The notes under the pieces: generated by a model
The model's input: only the letters and a program-made list of their open reading frames with translations
The model's database searches: none
What the model was told of the DNA's origin: nothing
In this document: piece after piece, positions 18,692 to 27,278 of the stretch
How the letters are laid out: every line of letters begins with the position of its first letter
How positions within the stretch are numbered: position 1 is the stretch's first letter
Made by a program: the position numbers and the translations under genes
Source of the DNA: Flavobacteriales bacterium
GTDB lineage: Bacteria; Bacteroidota; Bacteroidia; NS11-12g; UBA9320
NCBI GenBank assembly: GCA_020635455.1
Contig: JACJZT010000005.1
Span: 264,365-328,364, forward strand
DNA: 64,000 nucleotides
Reading direction: 5' to 3'

Positions 18692-18972
18692 TTAAGGACA
18701 ATCCAATATTTTAACGTGTGAAGCAGAATCATTCAGCCATCTAAAAATAATCCTCCACTGTTTGTTAATTCGTATACAATACAAACCAAACAGCTTGCCA
18801 CTTAACTTTTCTAAAGGATTGGATGGAGGAATCCTAAGATCATTGATATTTTCTGAGTTGATTATCAATCTTTGTTTTCTTCCTTCCATACTTTGAATTT
18901 CTGCAGGAAGTTTTTTGACTGAAATCCATTCCATATCTTTTCTGTTTCCTTACTGTCAAAACTTTTTATCAC
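18692..18972 (-). pseudogene. higB: Decayed HigB/RelE-type toxin
   Basis: The toxin frame starts at GTG 18972 with IKSFDSKETEKIWNGFQSK. It then shifts frame in a run of six A/T at 18911-18916 and continues in another frame as KLPAEIQSMEGRKQ...NDLRIPPSNPLEKLSG and IRINKQWRIIFRW. Together the parts give a normal-length HigB of about 92 residues, a ribosome-dependent mRNA interferase. One missing base explains the shift. An 80-residue protein could still start at an internal ATG (18934) but would lack the first strand. The broken antitoxin lies 19 bases downstream, which is the usual toxin-first HigBA order. Confidence 0.75.
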
Positions 18973-19178
18973 TTCTTATGCTGCACTAACGCCAAAGATA
19001 CGTATATTGAATGCACTTAAATAAGATTTGCAAAAATTACCTAAACATGGTATATACTCAATACAGAAGGATATTTGTTTGTCCAGGCAAAGTCTACTTT
19101 TCAAAATTCATATGACAAAAATCTGAAAGAATTGAGGCCTGTAGTTTTAATTATTAGCAACAGAAAAGATGTAAAACT

Positions 19179-19907
19179 CTAAATACCCATTACCTTTTTG
19201 AGCAACTGATACCCACTCCGACTCATGGGTATTTCAGCACCCAAACGGGTTACGGCAATGTGATTTTCGTTAAATCCGGTTTTCACTTTAAGTAATTTGG
19301 ATACCGGTAAAATAAACGAGCGATGCACTCGCACAAACTGCAGTTCATTCAGGTTTTTTTCATAATGTGTCAGAGTGTTTTTCTTGATAAAAACACCGTC
19401 TTTCACATGTATCTTTACATAATCATCGTAAGCTTCCAGAAACTCAATTTCTCCAATGGGCACAATTCGTATACCATCCCTGGTTTTTACTACGATTCGC
19501 TGCAATTCTTCGGCATATGAGATTTCCTCATGATTAGTTAAGATTCTGTTCGACGAATCAATGGAACTCAATGCTTTTTGGAAAGCCATTTTAAATCTTT
19601 CTTTCGAAAAAGGTTTGAGAAGATAATCCAGGGCATTTTTTTCGAAGGCTTTCAGTGCGTATTCGTCAAAAGCAGTGGTAAAAATAACTGCCGGTGGATC
19701 GTCGATGAGTTCGAGCATTTCAAAACCACTTATTTTCGGCATTTGAATGTCAAGAAAGATAAGGTCCGGTTTGGAATTCTGAATTTGCTTTAATCCTTCA
19801 AACCCATCCTGACAAGAACTGATCTCTAAAAAATCATAATCTGCCAAAAACTCCTTCAACAAAACAACTGCAAGAGGTTCGTCGTCGATGATCAGTATTC
19901 TTTTCAT
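19179..19907 (-). CDS. LytTR-family response regulator
   Basis: This 242-residue transcription regulator has an N-terminal receiver domain with the acidic pair D8-D9, phosphoacceptor D53 (in LIFLDIQMP), a conserved T in VIFTTAF and K in YLLKPF. A C-terminal LytTR DNA-binding domain (about 140-240) includes FLEAYDDYVKIH, FVRVHRSFILPVSKL and PMSRSGY. The start overlaps the stop of the sensor kinase gene by four bases, so the two are translationally coupled. The whole run with the LiaF-like gene suggests control of an envelope-stress response. Its target promoters are not known. Confidence 0.93.
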   Translation of the reverse strand: MKRILIIDDEPLAVVLLKEFLADYDFLEISSCQDGFEGLKQIQNSKPDLIFLDIQMPKISGFEMLELIDDPPAVIFTTAFDEYALKAFEKNALDYLLKPFSKERFKMAFQKALSSIDSSNRILTNHEEISYAEELQRIVVKTRDGIRIVPIGEIEFLEAYDDYVKIHVKDGVFIKKNTLTHYEKNLNELQFVRVHRSFILPVSKLLKVKTGFNENHIAVTRLGAEIPMSRSGYQLLKKVMGI

Positions 19908-20944
19908 TTTTGCTGAGGAAAGTTTAAGCGGGTTATAAAAATATTTTCTTCCCGGTCGGTTTTAAGCAAATCGGCACGAAGATATATTAATTCCAGTCTT
20001 CGATAAACTGCCTTCAAACCAAAACCGGCTCCTTTTGGCTTAGTGGTGGTTTGAGGGTCGAAAGGGTTTCTGATCTCAATGCTCAACATACCGTTATGAT
20101 TCCTTGCTTTAAGTTCAATGCATAAATTTTCCGTGGTATCGTATAATCCGAATTTAATGGCATTTTCTACAATAGGTTGAAGAATAAGAGGTGGAAGTAG
20201 AAATTCGTAACATTCTTCTTCGATCTGATAATCGGTACTTAAGCGGTGGCCGAAACGAACTTTTTCAATATCCAGATATAATTTTAAATGATTCAATTCC
20301 TCTCGAAAACTCAGCATTTTTTTCTCATCCTTTCTCAGTGTACCCCTAAGAAAGTCGGACAAATGTTCGATCATTTTCCGCGCTTCTGCAGGGCTGCTTC
20401 CTATAAGTGCATTGATGGAATTGAGACTGTTAAAAATAAAATGCGGTTGTAATTTTTGAGATAAACCTGCCAGTTCAGCATCCTTAATGCTGGAAACTTC
20501 CGCAGCCTGACGCAAAGCCTGCTCTTTCTCATAAGCAATGAACTCTACGATCCATACTGCCAAAACTGTGGTACCAAGACCAAGAAAACCTATGGCAAAC
20601 CGAATAGGACGCGACATGTCAAGCTCGGCAAGATATAATGGCCTGTCTTTAAATACCAAAGTGAGCAACCACTGAGTTAGCAGGTTCCACATTAATGCCG
20701 AAAGGAGGCACCATAAAATAAGTTTCCAGGCATTGTGTTTAGACGGCTGGTAAAACATGATGATGTTTCCGATGGCTAGGCAGAACAATCCCAGAACAAC
20801 ATTGCTAATGATACTATCGGTTATACTGATCCTCCAGTCGTAACCAATATGATGCAACACAAGGGTAAATAAAGTGGCCCATACCAGCCACCACAGAAAG
20901 TATACTAATCTTGTGTTGTTTAAGAAGGTAAAAATATTGGCCAT
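19904..20944 (-). CDS. LytS-type sensor histidine kinase
   Basis: This 346-residue inner-membrane sensor kinase has four predicted membrane helices in the first 135 residues. A short coiled linker leads to a His_kinase (LytS/YehU) domain with phosphoacceptor H168 in QPHFIFNSLN. The ATP-binding part carries the N box PIVENAIKFG and a G box in GAGFGLKAVYRRL. There is no large extracytoplasmic sensor domain, so a membrane or protein signal is likely; the upstream LiaF-like protein is a natural candidate. It overlaps the regulator gene by four bases and follows the small DUF4288-like gene by one base. Confidence 0.93.
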   Translation of the reverse strand: MANIFTFLNNTRLVYFLWWLVWATLFTLVLHHIGYDWRISITDSIISNVVLGLFCLAIGNIIMFYQPSKHNAWKLILWCLLSALMWNLLTQWLLTLVFKDRPLYLAELDMSRPIRFAIGFLGLGTTVLAVWIVEFIAYEKEQALRQAAEVSSIKDAELAGLSQKLQPHFIFNSLNSINALIGSSPAEARKMIEHLSDFLRGTLRKDEKKMLSFREELNHLKLYLDIEKVRFGHRLSTDYQIEEECYEFLLPPLILQPIVENAIKFGLYDTTENLCIELKARNHNGMLSIEIRNPFDPQTTTKPKGAGFGLKAVYRRLELIYLRADLLKTDREENIFITRLNFPQQK

Positions 20945-20945
20945 T

Positions 20946-21284
20946 TTATTTTAAAATGGTGTGGAGTCTGTCCATCTTATCATGAATACGGTGGTTTTTT
21001 AGAAACTCTTCCGCAAATTCTGTTTCGGTGATCTCAGAAAAGATCTCATCTCCACTGTTTAGATGATCCACTCTGAAAACATCCCTTATTGCAATAAATT
21101 TCCAGGAAACCTCTCCTTCATTTTTTATTAATGGGTTGGATGATTCATTCTTGATCACACGGTCGCACTCAGTCCTGACTTCATCAGCATTATTTGCCAT
21201 AACCCAGCGGTATTGCATGTCGAACTGTTTGCTTCTGCTATTGTTCTCAATTGAAAACAACATTTTTACAATGTATGTATTCAT
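20946..21284 (-). CDS. Small DUF4288-like protein
   Basis: This 112-residue protein has no signal peptide and no membrane helix. It starts with a beta strand (YIVKMLFSIEN), includes a central WKFIAIRDVFRVD segment followed by an acidic stretch, and ends with a helical tail. The pattern resembles DUF4288 proteins, but I hold this only moderately. It is packed between the LiaF-like gene (11 bases) and the sensor kinase (1 base), so it is cotranscribed and may modulate the signalling pathway. Confidence 0.6.
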   Translation of the reverse strand: MNTYIVKMLFSIENNSRSKQFDMQYRWVMANNADEVRTECDRVIKNESSNPLIKNEGEVSWKFIAIRDVFRVDHLNSGDEIFSEITETEFAEEFLKNHRIHDKMDRLHTILK

Positions 21285-21295
21285 TCGTCCGGGCC

Positions 21296-22066
21296 TTAGT
21301 AACTTCGAATATCCATTCCACCAAAAATACTGGTTCCTTTAATTACAAGAACTTTTTTCTCGTCCGTTACAAGGTCTTTGGATATTGCCCGTTTATCTTC
21401 GATACCGCCAAGTATGGCAACCATTTCTGGCACAACCTCCCAGTGGGACGGAATGATAAGTTTGGTCCCGCCAAAGATCTGGACAATTTCGAGCTCAACC
21501 CTTCCCTGTATTTCAGATTGCATCAAGTTTATTTCTGCACCTCCAAAAATACAGACTATGTCGCCGCCTTTAAAATTTTTGGTTATGACATTTTTTTTTA
21601 CTGAACCGAAGATTGTGGTTGAATCGATGTAATCTTCACCCAATTCTGCGCTTTCAGCATCGTCCCATTTCTGCTTCCATTTCTTTTTCCAGTTTTGATG
21701 ATTATGTGAACGATTGGGTTTGAAAATAAACACCAAACCAATGATTATAATGACCACAGGCCAGATCATTCTGCCGACATGCAGACCCGGGATCAAACGA
21801 TCCATTAAAAAAACCAGACCCACAAGGATCATGATCCACCATCCGCCTCTCTGAAAATTATGTTTGGCACCGATAAACAATCCGAGAACTATCAGAAAGA
21901 CCGGCCAGGTAAACAGCCAGTATGGCATGTCCATACCTGCCTGCCTTGCCAGAAAAGCAATTCCGGTAATCACAAGAATGCTGCCTGCCAGGATCCTTCC
22001 ATTATTATTTCCCGGTCGCTTACGTACAACTGTTGAATCTTCGTTTTGGGTTTCTTTTGAATACAT
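21296..22066 (-). CDS. LiaF-like membrane protein (DUF5668 / cell-wall stress response)
   Basis: This 256-residue protein has a short cytoplasmic N-terminus, about four membrane helices in residues 25-115 (including WLFTWPVFLIVLGLFIG, typical of the LiaF transmembrane or DUF5668 module), and a soluble C-terminal beta domain. The latter holds the repeated strands IFGSVKKNVITKNFKGGDIV and CIFGGAEINL as in LiaF C-terminal domains. In Firmicutes LiaF holds back the LiaSR two-component system until cell-envelope damage. Here the protein heads an operon with a LytS/LytTR pair, which points to an analogous arrangement. A promoter lies just upstream. Confidence 0.85.
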   Translation of the reverse strand: MYSKETQNEDSTVVRKRPGNNNGRILAGSILVITGIAFLARQAGMDMPYWLFTWPVFLIVLGLFIGAKHNFQRGGWWIMILVGLVFLMDRLIPGLHVGRMIWPVVIIIIGLVFIFKPNRSHNHQNWKKKWKQKWDDAESAELGEDYIDSTTIFGSVKKNVITKNFKGGDIVCIFGGAEINLMQSEIQGRVELEIVQIFGGTKLIIPSHWEVVPEMVAILGGIEDKRAISKDLVTDEKKVLVIKGTSIFGGMDIRSY

Positions 22067-22087
22067 GGTTTTAATTATTTACAGGTT

Positions 22088-22119
22088 CAAAGGTAGTTGT
22101 GTATTCACCTTCACATCAA
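22088..22119 (-). promoter_or_regulatory. Promoter of the LiaF-like/LytTR operon
   Basis: On the minus strand TTG (22119-22117) is followed after 21 bases by TACCTTTG (22095-22088), a full match to the -7 consensus TAnnTTTG. It is 21 bases before the start of the first gene. The remaining gap to 22369 shows no other feature. Confidence 0.55.
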
Positions 22120-22369
22120 TACCAATTAGGCAAACAAACTTAAATAAGCAGGTGAGTGCACCAAAAACGTCGGTAAACGAAAATGCAGTCTTGTGAAATT
22201 CCGGGATGTCGTTTATTAAAAGCAGTAGCCTACACTAGTAAGGCCATCGTTTCGGTGATAAAGGATATGGTTTAATTTAATGGGATGGACATACGGTAAA
22301 ATTATCAGATAAAAACCAAACGCATTCACATAACAAATTGCATTTGATACGGGTAAGTCTGTAAAAAAC

Positions 22370-23947
22370 TTACTTCTTTGTTACCTGAATTTCCATGACA
22401 ACAGCCGTTTCAGAACCTCTTATCGCTGTTTCAAAACCAAAGGTCTTACCTTCACTGAAATCAACGTTTCTTATAACCTTGTCTCCCAAAGCGTCGTTAA
22501 TTTTTACCTGAAGTCCTCTCTTTTTACTTTTATTAATTTTCTGGTTCAAGGCAACATAATCAAGTGGATTCTTGCTAACCACAATAGCGAATACATCCCG
22601 GTTTCCAATTTCATCCGGCTGCATGCTTTGGGCATTCGGAAACAAGCGGGTACCGGTTATTCCACAATAGGGTGAATGCTTGGGTGTATAGGGAAACAAC
22701 ACATATGAACTACCATCGGTTTCTTCGCCAAAAATATAGGTGTAACATTCAATGGTATTGGTTACTTCAATTTTAAACCTTGTCTTCTTTTTGATCAAAG
22801 TGTTCCTGGTTTCAAAAACATTATCGCTTTTCAGTTCCAAAGGAATATAGTTTGTGATCTTATTTTTTGCATCAACTTCTACAATTCCAAAATCCACTTT
22901 GAAGGTTTTTGCTGAGGGTTCATTTGCATTTCCCATGGGATAAAGGCCAAAAGCTTCCACAACAAAATAATCGAAGTCGGAATACCTTACCCACGCGATT
23001 CCCTTATTGCCCCAATCGTTTCCCCAGCTGTTCATGATCTGAAATGCACCACCGGATTTGTTGTCGTCGTAACCGATCACACACATTGCATGCCCTCCGA
23101 AACCGTTCATATCATAATCACTCTCACGAGGAGCCCATAGATCCTTTCCGGCCATGTCCTGCATAAAACTTCCACCTACCCTCATTCCGATCACCACAGG
23201 GCTTCCCTGTGCAAGGTTTTGTTTTATGGCAAGCATGTTTACCCTGTAGTTCTCTCCATCCAGGGTGAGTCTTTGAGCCCCTTTGATGTTGAAATCCCGG
23301 GCCTTTTTCATTTCATTGGAACTTGGCAATTTGCTGCAGCTCTCATCTGTATATGGAAACTCGCTGAAAGGCAATCCGCCATTTTTCTTCATTGCCTCCA
23401 TTGCATTTTGCAAATAGGCTCCCTGGCAACCTTCCAGTTTAATCTGATTGTACAGGTAAGCCGGACTAAATTTAACCTGATCCGGATTTTTGCCGGAGGA
23501 CCTGGCTTCTAAAATTGTTCTGGCAGCGTATGCACTGCTCCAGGCTACACAGCTTCCCTGTTGACCCTGGTTCAGACGTTTCGGGCAGTACTCAATTAAA
23601 CTTACCGACTCCGGTAATGGGTTTTTGGTATTATCGGCATAAAGGTTCTCAAAAACTTCTGCCTTATCATAAACTTCCTGATTGAGTTCGGCACCTTTTG
23701 AAAAAATGGAAGAAACCGATTCGTTATTTACAACATTTTCCAGATTACAACCTCCTTTGAAGTACAGGAAAACCCCACCAATAAGAATTACAGGAATGGC
23801 AAGCTTGGGGTATTTAAAAACTGCACCAAGAATTTTGGGTATCAAGTACACAAGAGGATTGTTTCCACCTCCGCCGGATGGCCTTTTTCTTCCGGGATCG
23901 TTTCCTGATTGACCCTGATTCGGGTCGTCTGTCATTCTTATGGGCAT
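22370..23947 (-). CDS. Membrane-anchored papain-like (C1) cysteine peptidase
   Basis: This 525-residue protein has a short proline- and glycine-rich N-terminus, one membrane helix (about residues 47-64) and then a papain-type C1A catalytic domain outside the membrane. Key residues are visible: oxyanion Q127, nucleophile C133 (QGSCVAWS), H286 (GGHAMCVIGYDD) and N306 (IMNSWGNDWG). The last 170 residues form a separate beta-rich domain, ending in a VVMEIQVTKK strand, not recognised. The single anchor without a cleavable signal peptide is unusual for this family. It lies nine bases after the GH3 gene and is probably cotranscribed. Confidence 0.88.
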   Translation of the reverse strand: MPIRMTDDPNQGQSGNDPGRKRPSGGGGNNPLVYLIPKILGAVFKYPKLAIPVILIGGVFLYFKGGCNLENVVNNESVSSIFSKGAELNQEVYDKAEVFENLYADNTKNPLPESVSLIEYCPKRLNQGQQGSCVAWSSAYAARTILEARSSGKNPDQVKFSPAYLYNQIKLEGCQGAYLQNAMEAMKKNGGLPFSEFPYTDESCSKLPSSNEMKKARDFNIKGAQRLTLDGENYRVNMLAIKQNLAQGSPVVIGMRVGGSFMQDMAGKDLWAPRESDYDMNGFGGHAMCVIGYDDNKSGGAFQIMNSWGNDWGNKGIAWVRYSDFDYFVVEAFGLYPMGNANEPSAKTFKVDFGIVEVDAKNKITNYIPLELKSDNVFETRNTLIKKKTRFKIEVTNTIECYTYIFGEETDGSSYVLFPYTPKHSPYCGITGTRLFPNAQSMQPDEIGNRDVFAIVVSKNPLDYVALNQKINKSKKRGLQVKINDALGDKVIRNVDFSEGKTFGFETAIRGSETAVVMEIQVTKK

Positions 23948-23956
23948 AAATGTATT

Positions 23957-25501
23957 TTAGATGGTTTTTTGCAACTCGGAAGTTTGTAAATGATTTTTCC
24001 AGCTTTCAAGTTTTTCATTTTTAAGAACCCTTGGAAATTTATTTTGAGAACCGAATTTACCCTGACTTTTAAGCCATGAAATGAACGTTTCATTTGGAAT
24101 TAGTTCAACATAAATATCTTTCAAAGCAGCGCTTCTTTCCACACGGTAATCATCGTTGAGAACTTTCAGATGTTTATCAAGCGTAGTTTTCACCAATTCT
24201 GGATCAAGGTTGTGAGCATCGTATCCAATGTACCACTGATGGGCAAACAAACCATCCTTATGAGGTATTCCTGCAACTGTATACTCTATCAGCTGAACCC
24301 CCAGTTCGTCGCCGGTAAGTTCCAAACCCTTATTCATGTTGTCAACGCTGAGGTGTTCACCGCACAAACTAAGAAAATGCTTGGTTCGGCCAACGATCTC
24401 AATTTCGCAATTCTTAAGATTTGAAAATCTTATAACATCACCGATAAGATACCTCCATGCCCCGGCACAGGTTGAGATCGCCAGTGCATAATCGGTATTT
24501 TCATCTACTTCAAGTAAATTACACGACATAGGGTTGCCGATCAGGTTACCATCATCTGTGAAATTTTTGCTGTTAAAGGGTATGAATTCATAATAGATCC
24601 CGTTTCGCAACAGAAGTCTCATTCCACTGGCAGATTCCCGGTTTTGAAAGGCAATAAAACCTTCGGAAGCAAGATACGTCTCAAAATACTTGATGGGACG
24701 CCCCATCAGTTTATCCAAACCTTTTTTATAGGGTTTGATCGAAACCCCACCATGAATGTAAACCTCAAGGTTGGGCCAAATTTCATGAATGTTTGAGATT
24801 TTGTAATGCTCAAGAATATTTTCCATGAGCATTTGGATCCATGCCGGTACGCCTGCAATGATACCTACATCCCAATTAACGGCTTCCCGGGTCATTTTTT
24901 CAATTTTTTCCTGCCAGTTTCTTTCCTGCTTTATCACCGGTTCCGGCTTTGAAATTCTTTGCAACATGAGAGGGATATGACTTGTGGTAATTCCACTTAA
25001 GTCCCCGGAATGGTATATTCCATTGTATTCGAGGTCGGTACTGCCCCCGATCATCAACCAGTTTTTCATGATGTGATCCTTGGGTACATCGGTTTTGGCT
25101 ATGGCAAAAATTTGTCGGAGACTGGCTCTGTGAATTGCCTTATTCATTTCTCTTGTGAAAGGGATGTACTTGCTGCTGTTGTCGGTCGATCCACTGCTAA
25201 CGGCAAAAAAATCGATCTTACCCGGCCAGGTTACATTTGGTTCTCCGGTTTTACAGCGATCCCACCAGGGTAACATGCTTAAATAATCCCCTGCCGGTAC
25301 AAGTTTTGCAAAGTCCTTATCGATGTTTGCTGAATCAAGCAGCCTGTTAAAATGATGTGCTTTTCCAAACTCTGTATACTGGGCCTTCGCAATGAGCTTT
25401 TTGAGGGTTCTTAGCTGCATGGAGTGTCCACGCTTTGCGCTTACGTTGCCTTTTAAAGAGATCTTAAAGCTTTTGTCAAGAATGTTTTTTAAAATTGGCA
25501 T
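23957..25501 (-). CDS. GH3-family acyl-acid-amido synthetase-like protein
   Basis: This 514-residue cytoplasmic protein belongs to the GH3 (auxin-responsive promoter) family, whose plant members adenylate a carboxylic acid and join it to an amino acid. Visible family features are FAVSSGSTDNSSKYIPFT (phosphate-binding loop), YIHGGVSIKPY, YLASEGFIAFQ and the ACAGAWRYLIGDVIRF adenylate-binding segment. Length is in the family range. Bacterial members are common in Bacteroidota, but their substrates are mostly unknown. It heads a two-gene unit with the C1 peptidase. Nothing suggests recent transfer. Confidence 0.9.
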   Translation of the reverse strand: MPILKNILDKSFKISLKGNVSAKRGHSMQLRTLKKLIAKAQYTEFGKAHHFNRLLDSANIDKDFAKLVPAGDYLSMLPWWDRCKTGEPNVTWPGKIDFFAVSSGSTDNSSKYIPFTREMNKAIHRASLRQIFAIAKTDVPKDHIMKNWLMIGGSTDLEYNGIYHSGDLSGITTSHIPLMLQRISKPEPVIKQERNWQEKIEKMTREAVNWDVGIIAGVPAWIQMLMENILEHYKISNIHEIWPNLEVYIHGGVSIKPYKKGLDKLMGRPIKYFETYLASEGFIAFQNRESASGMRLLLRNGIYYEFIPFNSKNFTDDGNLIGNPMSCNLLEVDENTDYALAISTCAGAWRYLIGDVIRFSNLKNCEIEIVGRTKHFLSLCGEHLSVDNMNKGLELTGDELGVQLIEYTVAGIPHKDGLFAHQWYIGYDAHNLDPELVKTTLDKHLKVLNDDYRVERSAALKDIYVELIPNETFISWLKSQGKFGSQNKFPRVLKNEKLESWKNHLQTSELQKTI

Positions 25502-25609
25502 TCAAAGGTCTTAATATTTACAATTATAACTTATTTAGAGAAAGCATTTAAAAAAATGCCATGATAAACAGAGTTTTCCGAAAGGATCACCTTGTTATAC
25601 TTAAATAAA

Positions 25610-25641
25610 TTGTACATGCAATAAAATTATTTATACCTTCG
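25610..25641 (+). promoter_or_regulatory. Putative promoter of the VOC gene
   Basis: TTG (25610-25612) followed after 21 bases by TACCTTCG (25634-25641), one mismatch from TAnnTTTG. It is very close (8 bases) to the ATG at 25650, which would leave a short leader. Confidence 0.4.
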
Positions 25642-25649
25642 ATCCGGGT

Positions 25650-26042
25650 ATGAAAAAAGTAATCGGACTAGGTGGTGTTTTTTATAAAGTAAAAGACCCC
25701 GAAGCAACAAGAAATTGGTATGCAAAACATTTGGGCATAAAATCCGAATCGTGGGGAACGGTCTTCCAATGGAAAGATGCCTTTGGCGGCAGCCATGACG
25801 GGTATTCCGTTTGGAGTCAGTTTAAAAAGGATTCAACTTACTTTAATCCTTCAGACTCTTCATTTATGATAAATTTCATCGTGGATGATCTGTTTGCCTT
25901 GCTCGATGAACTAAAAATATCCGGAATTGAGTGTATAGGCGAACCCACGAACGATGAATTTGGAAAATTCGGATGGATCATGGATCCGGACGGAATCAAA
26001 ATTGAGCTCTGGGAACCTCCGGCTAATAAAGAATCTGAATAA
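25650..26042 (+). CDS. VOC-family (glyoxalase/bleomycin-resistance fold) protein
   Basis: This 130-residue protein has the two beta-alpha-beta-beta-beta modules of the vicinal oxygen chelate fold. The first starts GGVFYKVKDPEATRNWYAKHLG, the second FMINFIVDDLFALLDELK, and the protein ends with GKFGWIMDPDGIKIELWEP. The terminal E in IELWEP is a common metal ligand in the family. The reaction cannot be assigned: glyoxalase, dioxygenase or binding-only roles are all possible. It stands alone, transcribed opposite to its neighbours. Confidence 0.88.
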   Translation: MKKVIGLGGVFYKVKDPEATRNWYAKHLGIKSESWGTVFQWKDAFGGSHDGYSVWSQFKKDSTYFNPSDSSFMINFIVDDLFALLDELKISGIECIGEPTNDEFGKFGWIMDPDGIKIELWEPPANKESE

Positions 26043-26058
26043 ATTCTAAGGCTGCTAT

Positions 26059-26646
26059 TCAGGCCGAGACCAGAGCACTGTTTTCCTTTAAGGCATTGAG
26101 ATATTCATGCACAGCTTCCGGTACCAGATACTTGATCGATTTTTTCATTCTTAACAAACCCCTAATATATGTTGCCGAAATTTGAATGGCAGGAGCTTTA
26201 TAAACTTTAACTTTTTGATTTTTGGCGAATTCACCACCTAAAGAACTTTCACGTTGATACGAAAGAATCTTATAGTTCATAAGAATAAATTCGAAATCTT
26301 TCCATTTATCGAGATGTTGAAGCGTATCGGTACCCATGATCAGGAAAAATTCATAGTTGGGGTGCGTATCCGTAAGATGTTTTAATGTATTGATGCTGTA
26401 GGAAGGACGTGGCATGCCAAATTCTACGTCGCAGGCTTTGATCCTCTCATTTTCTCCAATGGCCAACTCAACCATTCGCAACCGGTCTTTTTCCGGATAG
26501 AGATCTACGGATGATTTCAATGGGTTTTGTGGGGAAACGATCATCCAGACTTCATCGAGATTTGCCTGATTAAGCATAAATTCGGCGATGATCAGGTGAC
26601 CGTGATGTATGGGATTAAATGAACCGAAATACAGACCTACTTTCAT
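26059..26646 (-). CDS. nadD: Nicotinate-nucleotide adenylyltransferase
   Basis: This 195-residue cytoplasmic enzyme joins ATP and nicotinate mononucleotide to make deamido-NAD+ in NAD synthesis. It shows the nucleotidyltransferase signature GSFNPIHHGH (residues 8-17) and a C-terminal ISATYIRGLL motif for phosphate binding. Length is typical. It follows guanylate kinase by 65 bases on the same strand and is probably part of the yicC-gmk-nadD unit. It converges on the VOC gene with 16 bases between stops. Confidence 0.95.
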   Translation of the reverse strand: MKVGLYFGSFNPIHHGHLIIAEFMLNQANLDEVWMIVSPQNPLKSSVDLYPEKDRLRMVELAIGENERIKACDVEFGMPRPSYSINTLKHLTDTHPNYEFFLIMGTDTLQHLDKWKDFEFILMNYKILSYQRESSLGGEFAKNQKVKVYKAPAIQISATYIRGLLRMKKSIKYLVPEAVHEYLNALKENSALVSA

Positions 26647-26711
26647 GTTTGATTTTTCAAAAGGGACAGAACTAACAAAGATAACTTTTTTGTGGAGCTT
26701 ACCAAAAAATT

Positions 26712-27278
26712 TTAAGAATCCAGGAAACCCAGAACCACTTCTTCGGCTTTTTTAAGAGTGTCTTCCAAAATCTCGTTGACGATGACAATGTCAAAAAAGC
26801 GCTCATACTGCAATTCAAAATTTGCTTTATCCACCCTTTCTTTTAGCATGTGTTCCACTTCGGTATCTCTTTTCTTCAATCTCTCCATCAAAACTTCAAC
26901 CGATGGGGGCCTGAGAAAAACCGATAATGCCTTATCTCCGAATTTGTCCTTGATGCTGATACCTCCTTTAACATCCACATCAAAGATGACTGCTTTTCCT
27001 AGACTCCAAATCCTTTCTATTTCTGAATTCAAGGTTCCGTAGAACAGTCCTTTGTATACTTCTTCATATTCAAGAAATTCCCGGCTTTCCAGTTTCTTTC
27101 TGAAAGTAGCCTCATCGAGAAAATAATAATCCTTTCCGTCAACTTCCTGCGGTCTTTTTTTTCTTGTTGTGGCTGAAATGGAAAAAGCCAATCGATCCTG
27201 AAGGGTCTTTAATAAATGATTAACAACCGTTGTTTTGCCCGATCCGGAGGGCGCCGAAAAAATGACAAGCTTTTCCAA
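26712..27278 (-). CDS. gmk: Guanylate kinase
   Basis: This 188-residue enzyme phosphorylates GMP to GDP with ATP. The P-loop is APSGSGKT (residues 9-16). The GMP-binding region SATTRKKRPQEVDGKDYYF and the EYEEVYKGLFYGT segment are those of the family, and VIFDVDVKGG follows. Length is typical. The start codon directly abuts the stop of yicC, a gene order widely conserved in bacteria. Confidence 0.96.
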   Translation of the reverse strand: MEKLVIFSAPSGSGKTTVVNHLLKTLQDRLAFSISATTRKKRPQEVDGKDYYFLDEATFRKKLESREFLEYEEVYKGLFYGTLNSEIERIWSLGKAVIFDVDVKGGISIKDKFGDKALSVFLRPPSVEVLMERLKKRDTEVEHMLKERVDKANFELQYERFFDIVIVNEILEDTLKKAEEVVLGFLDS

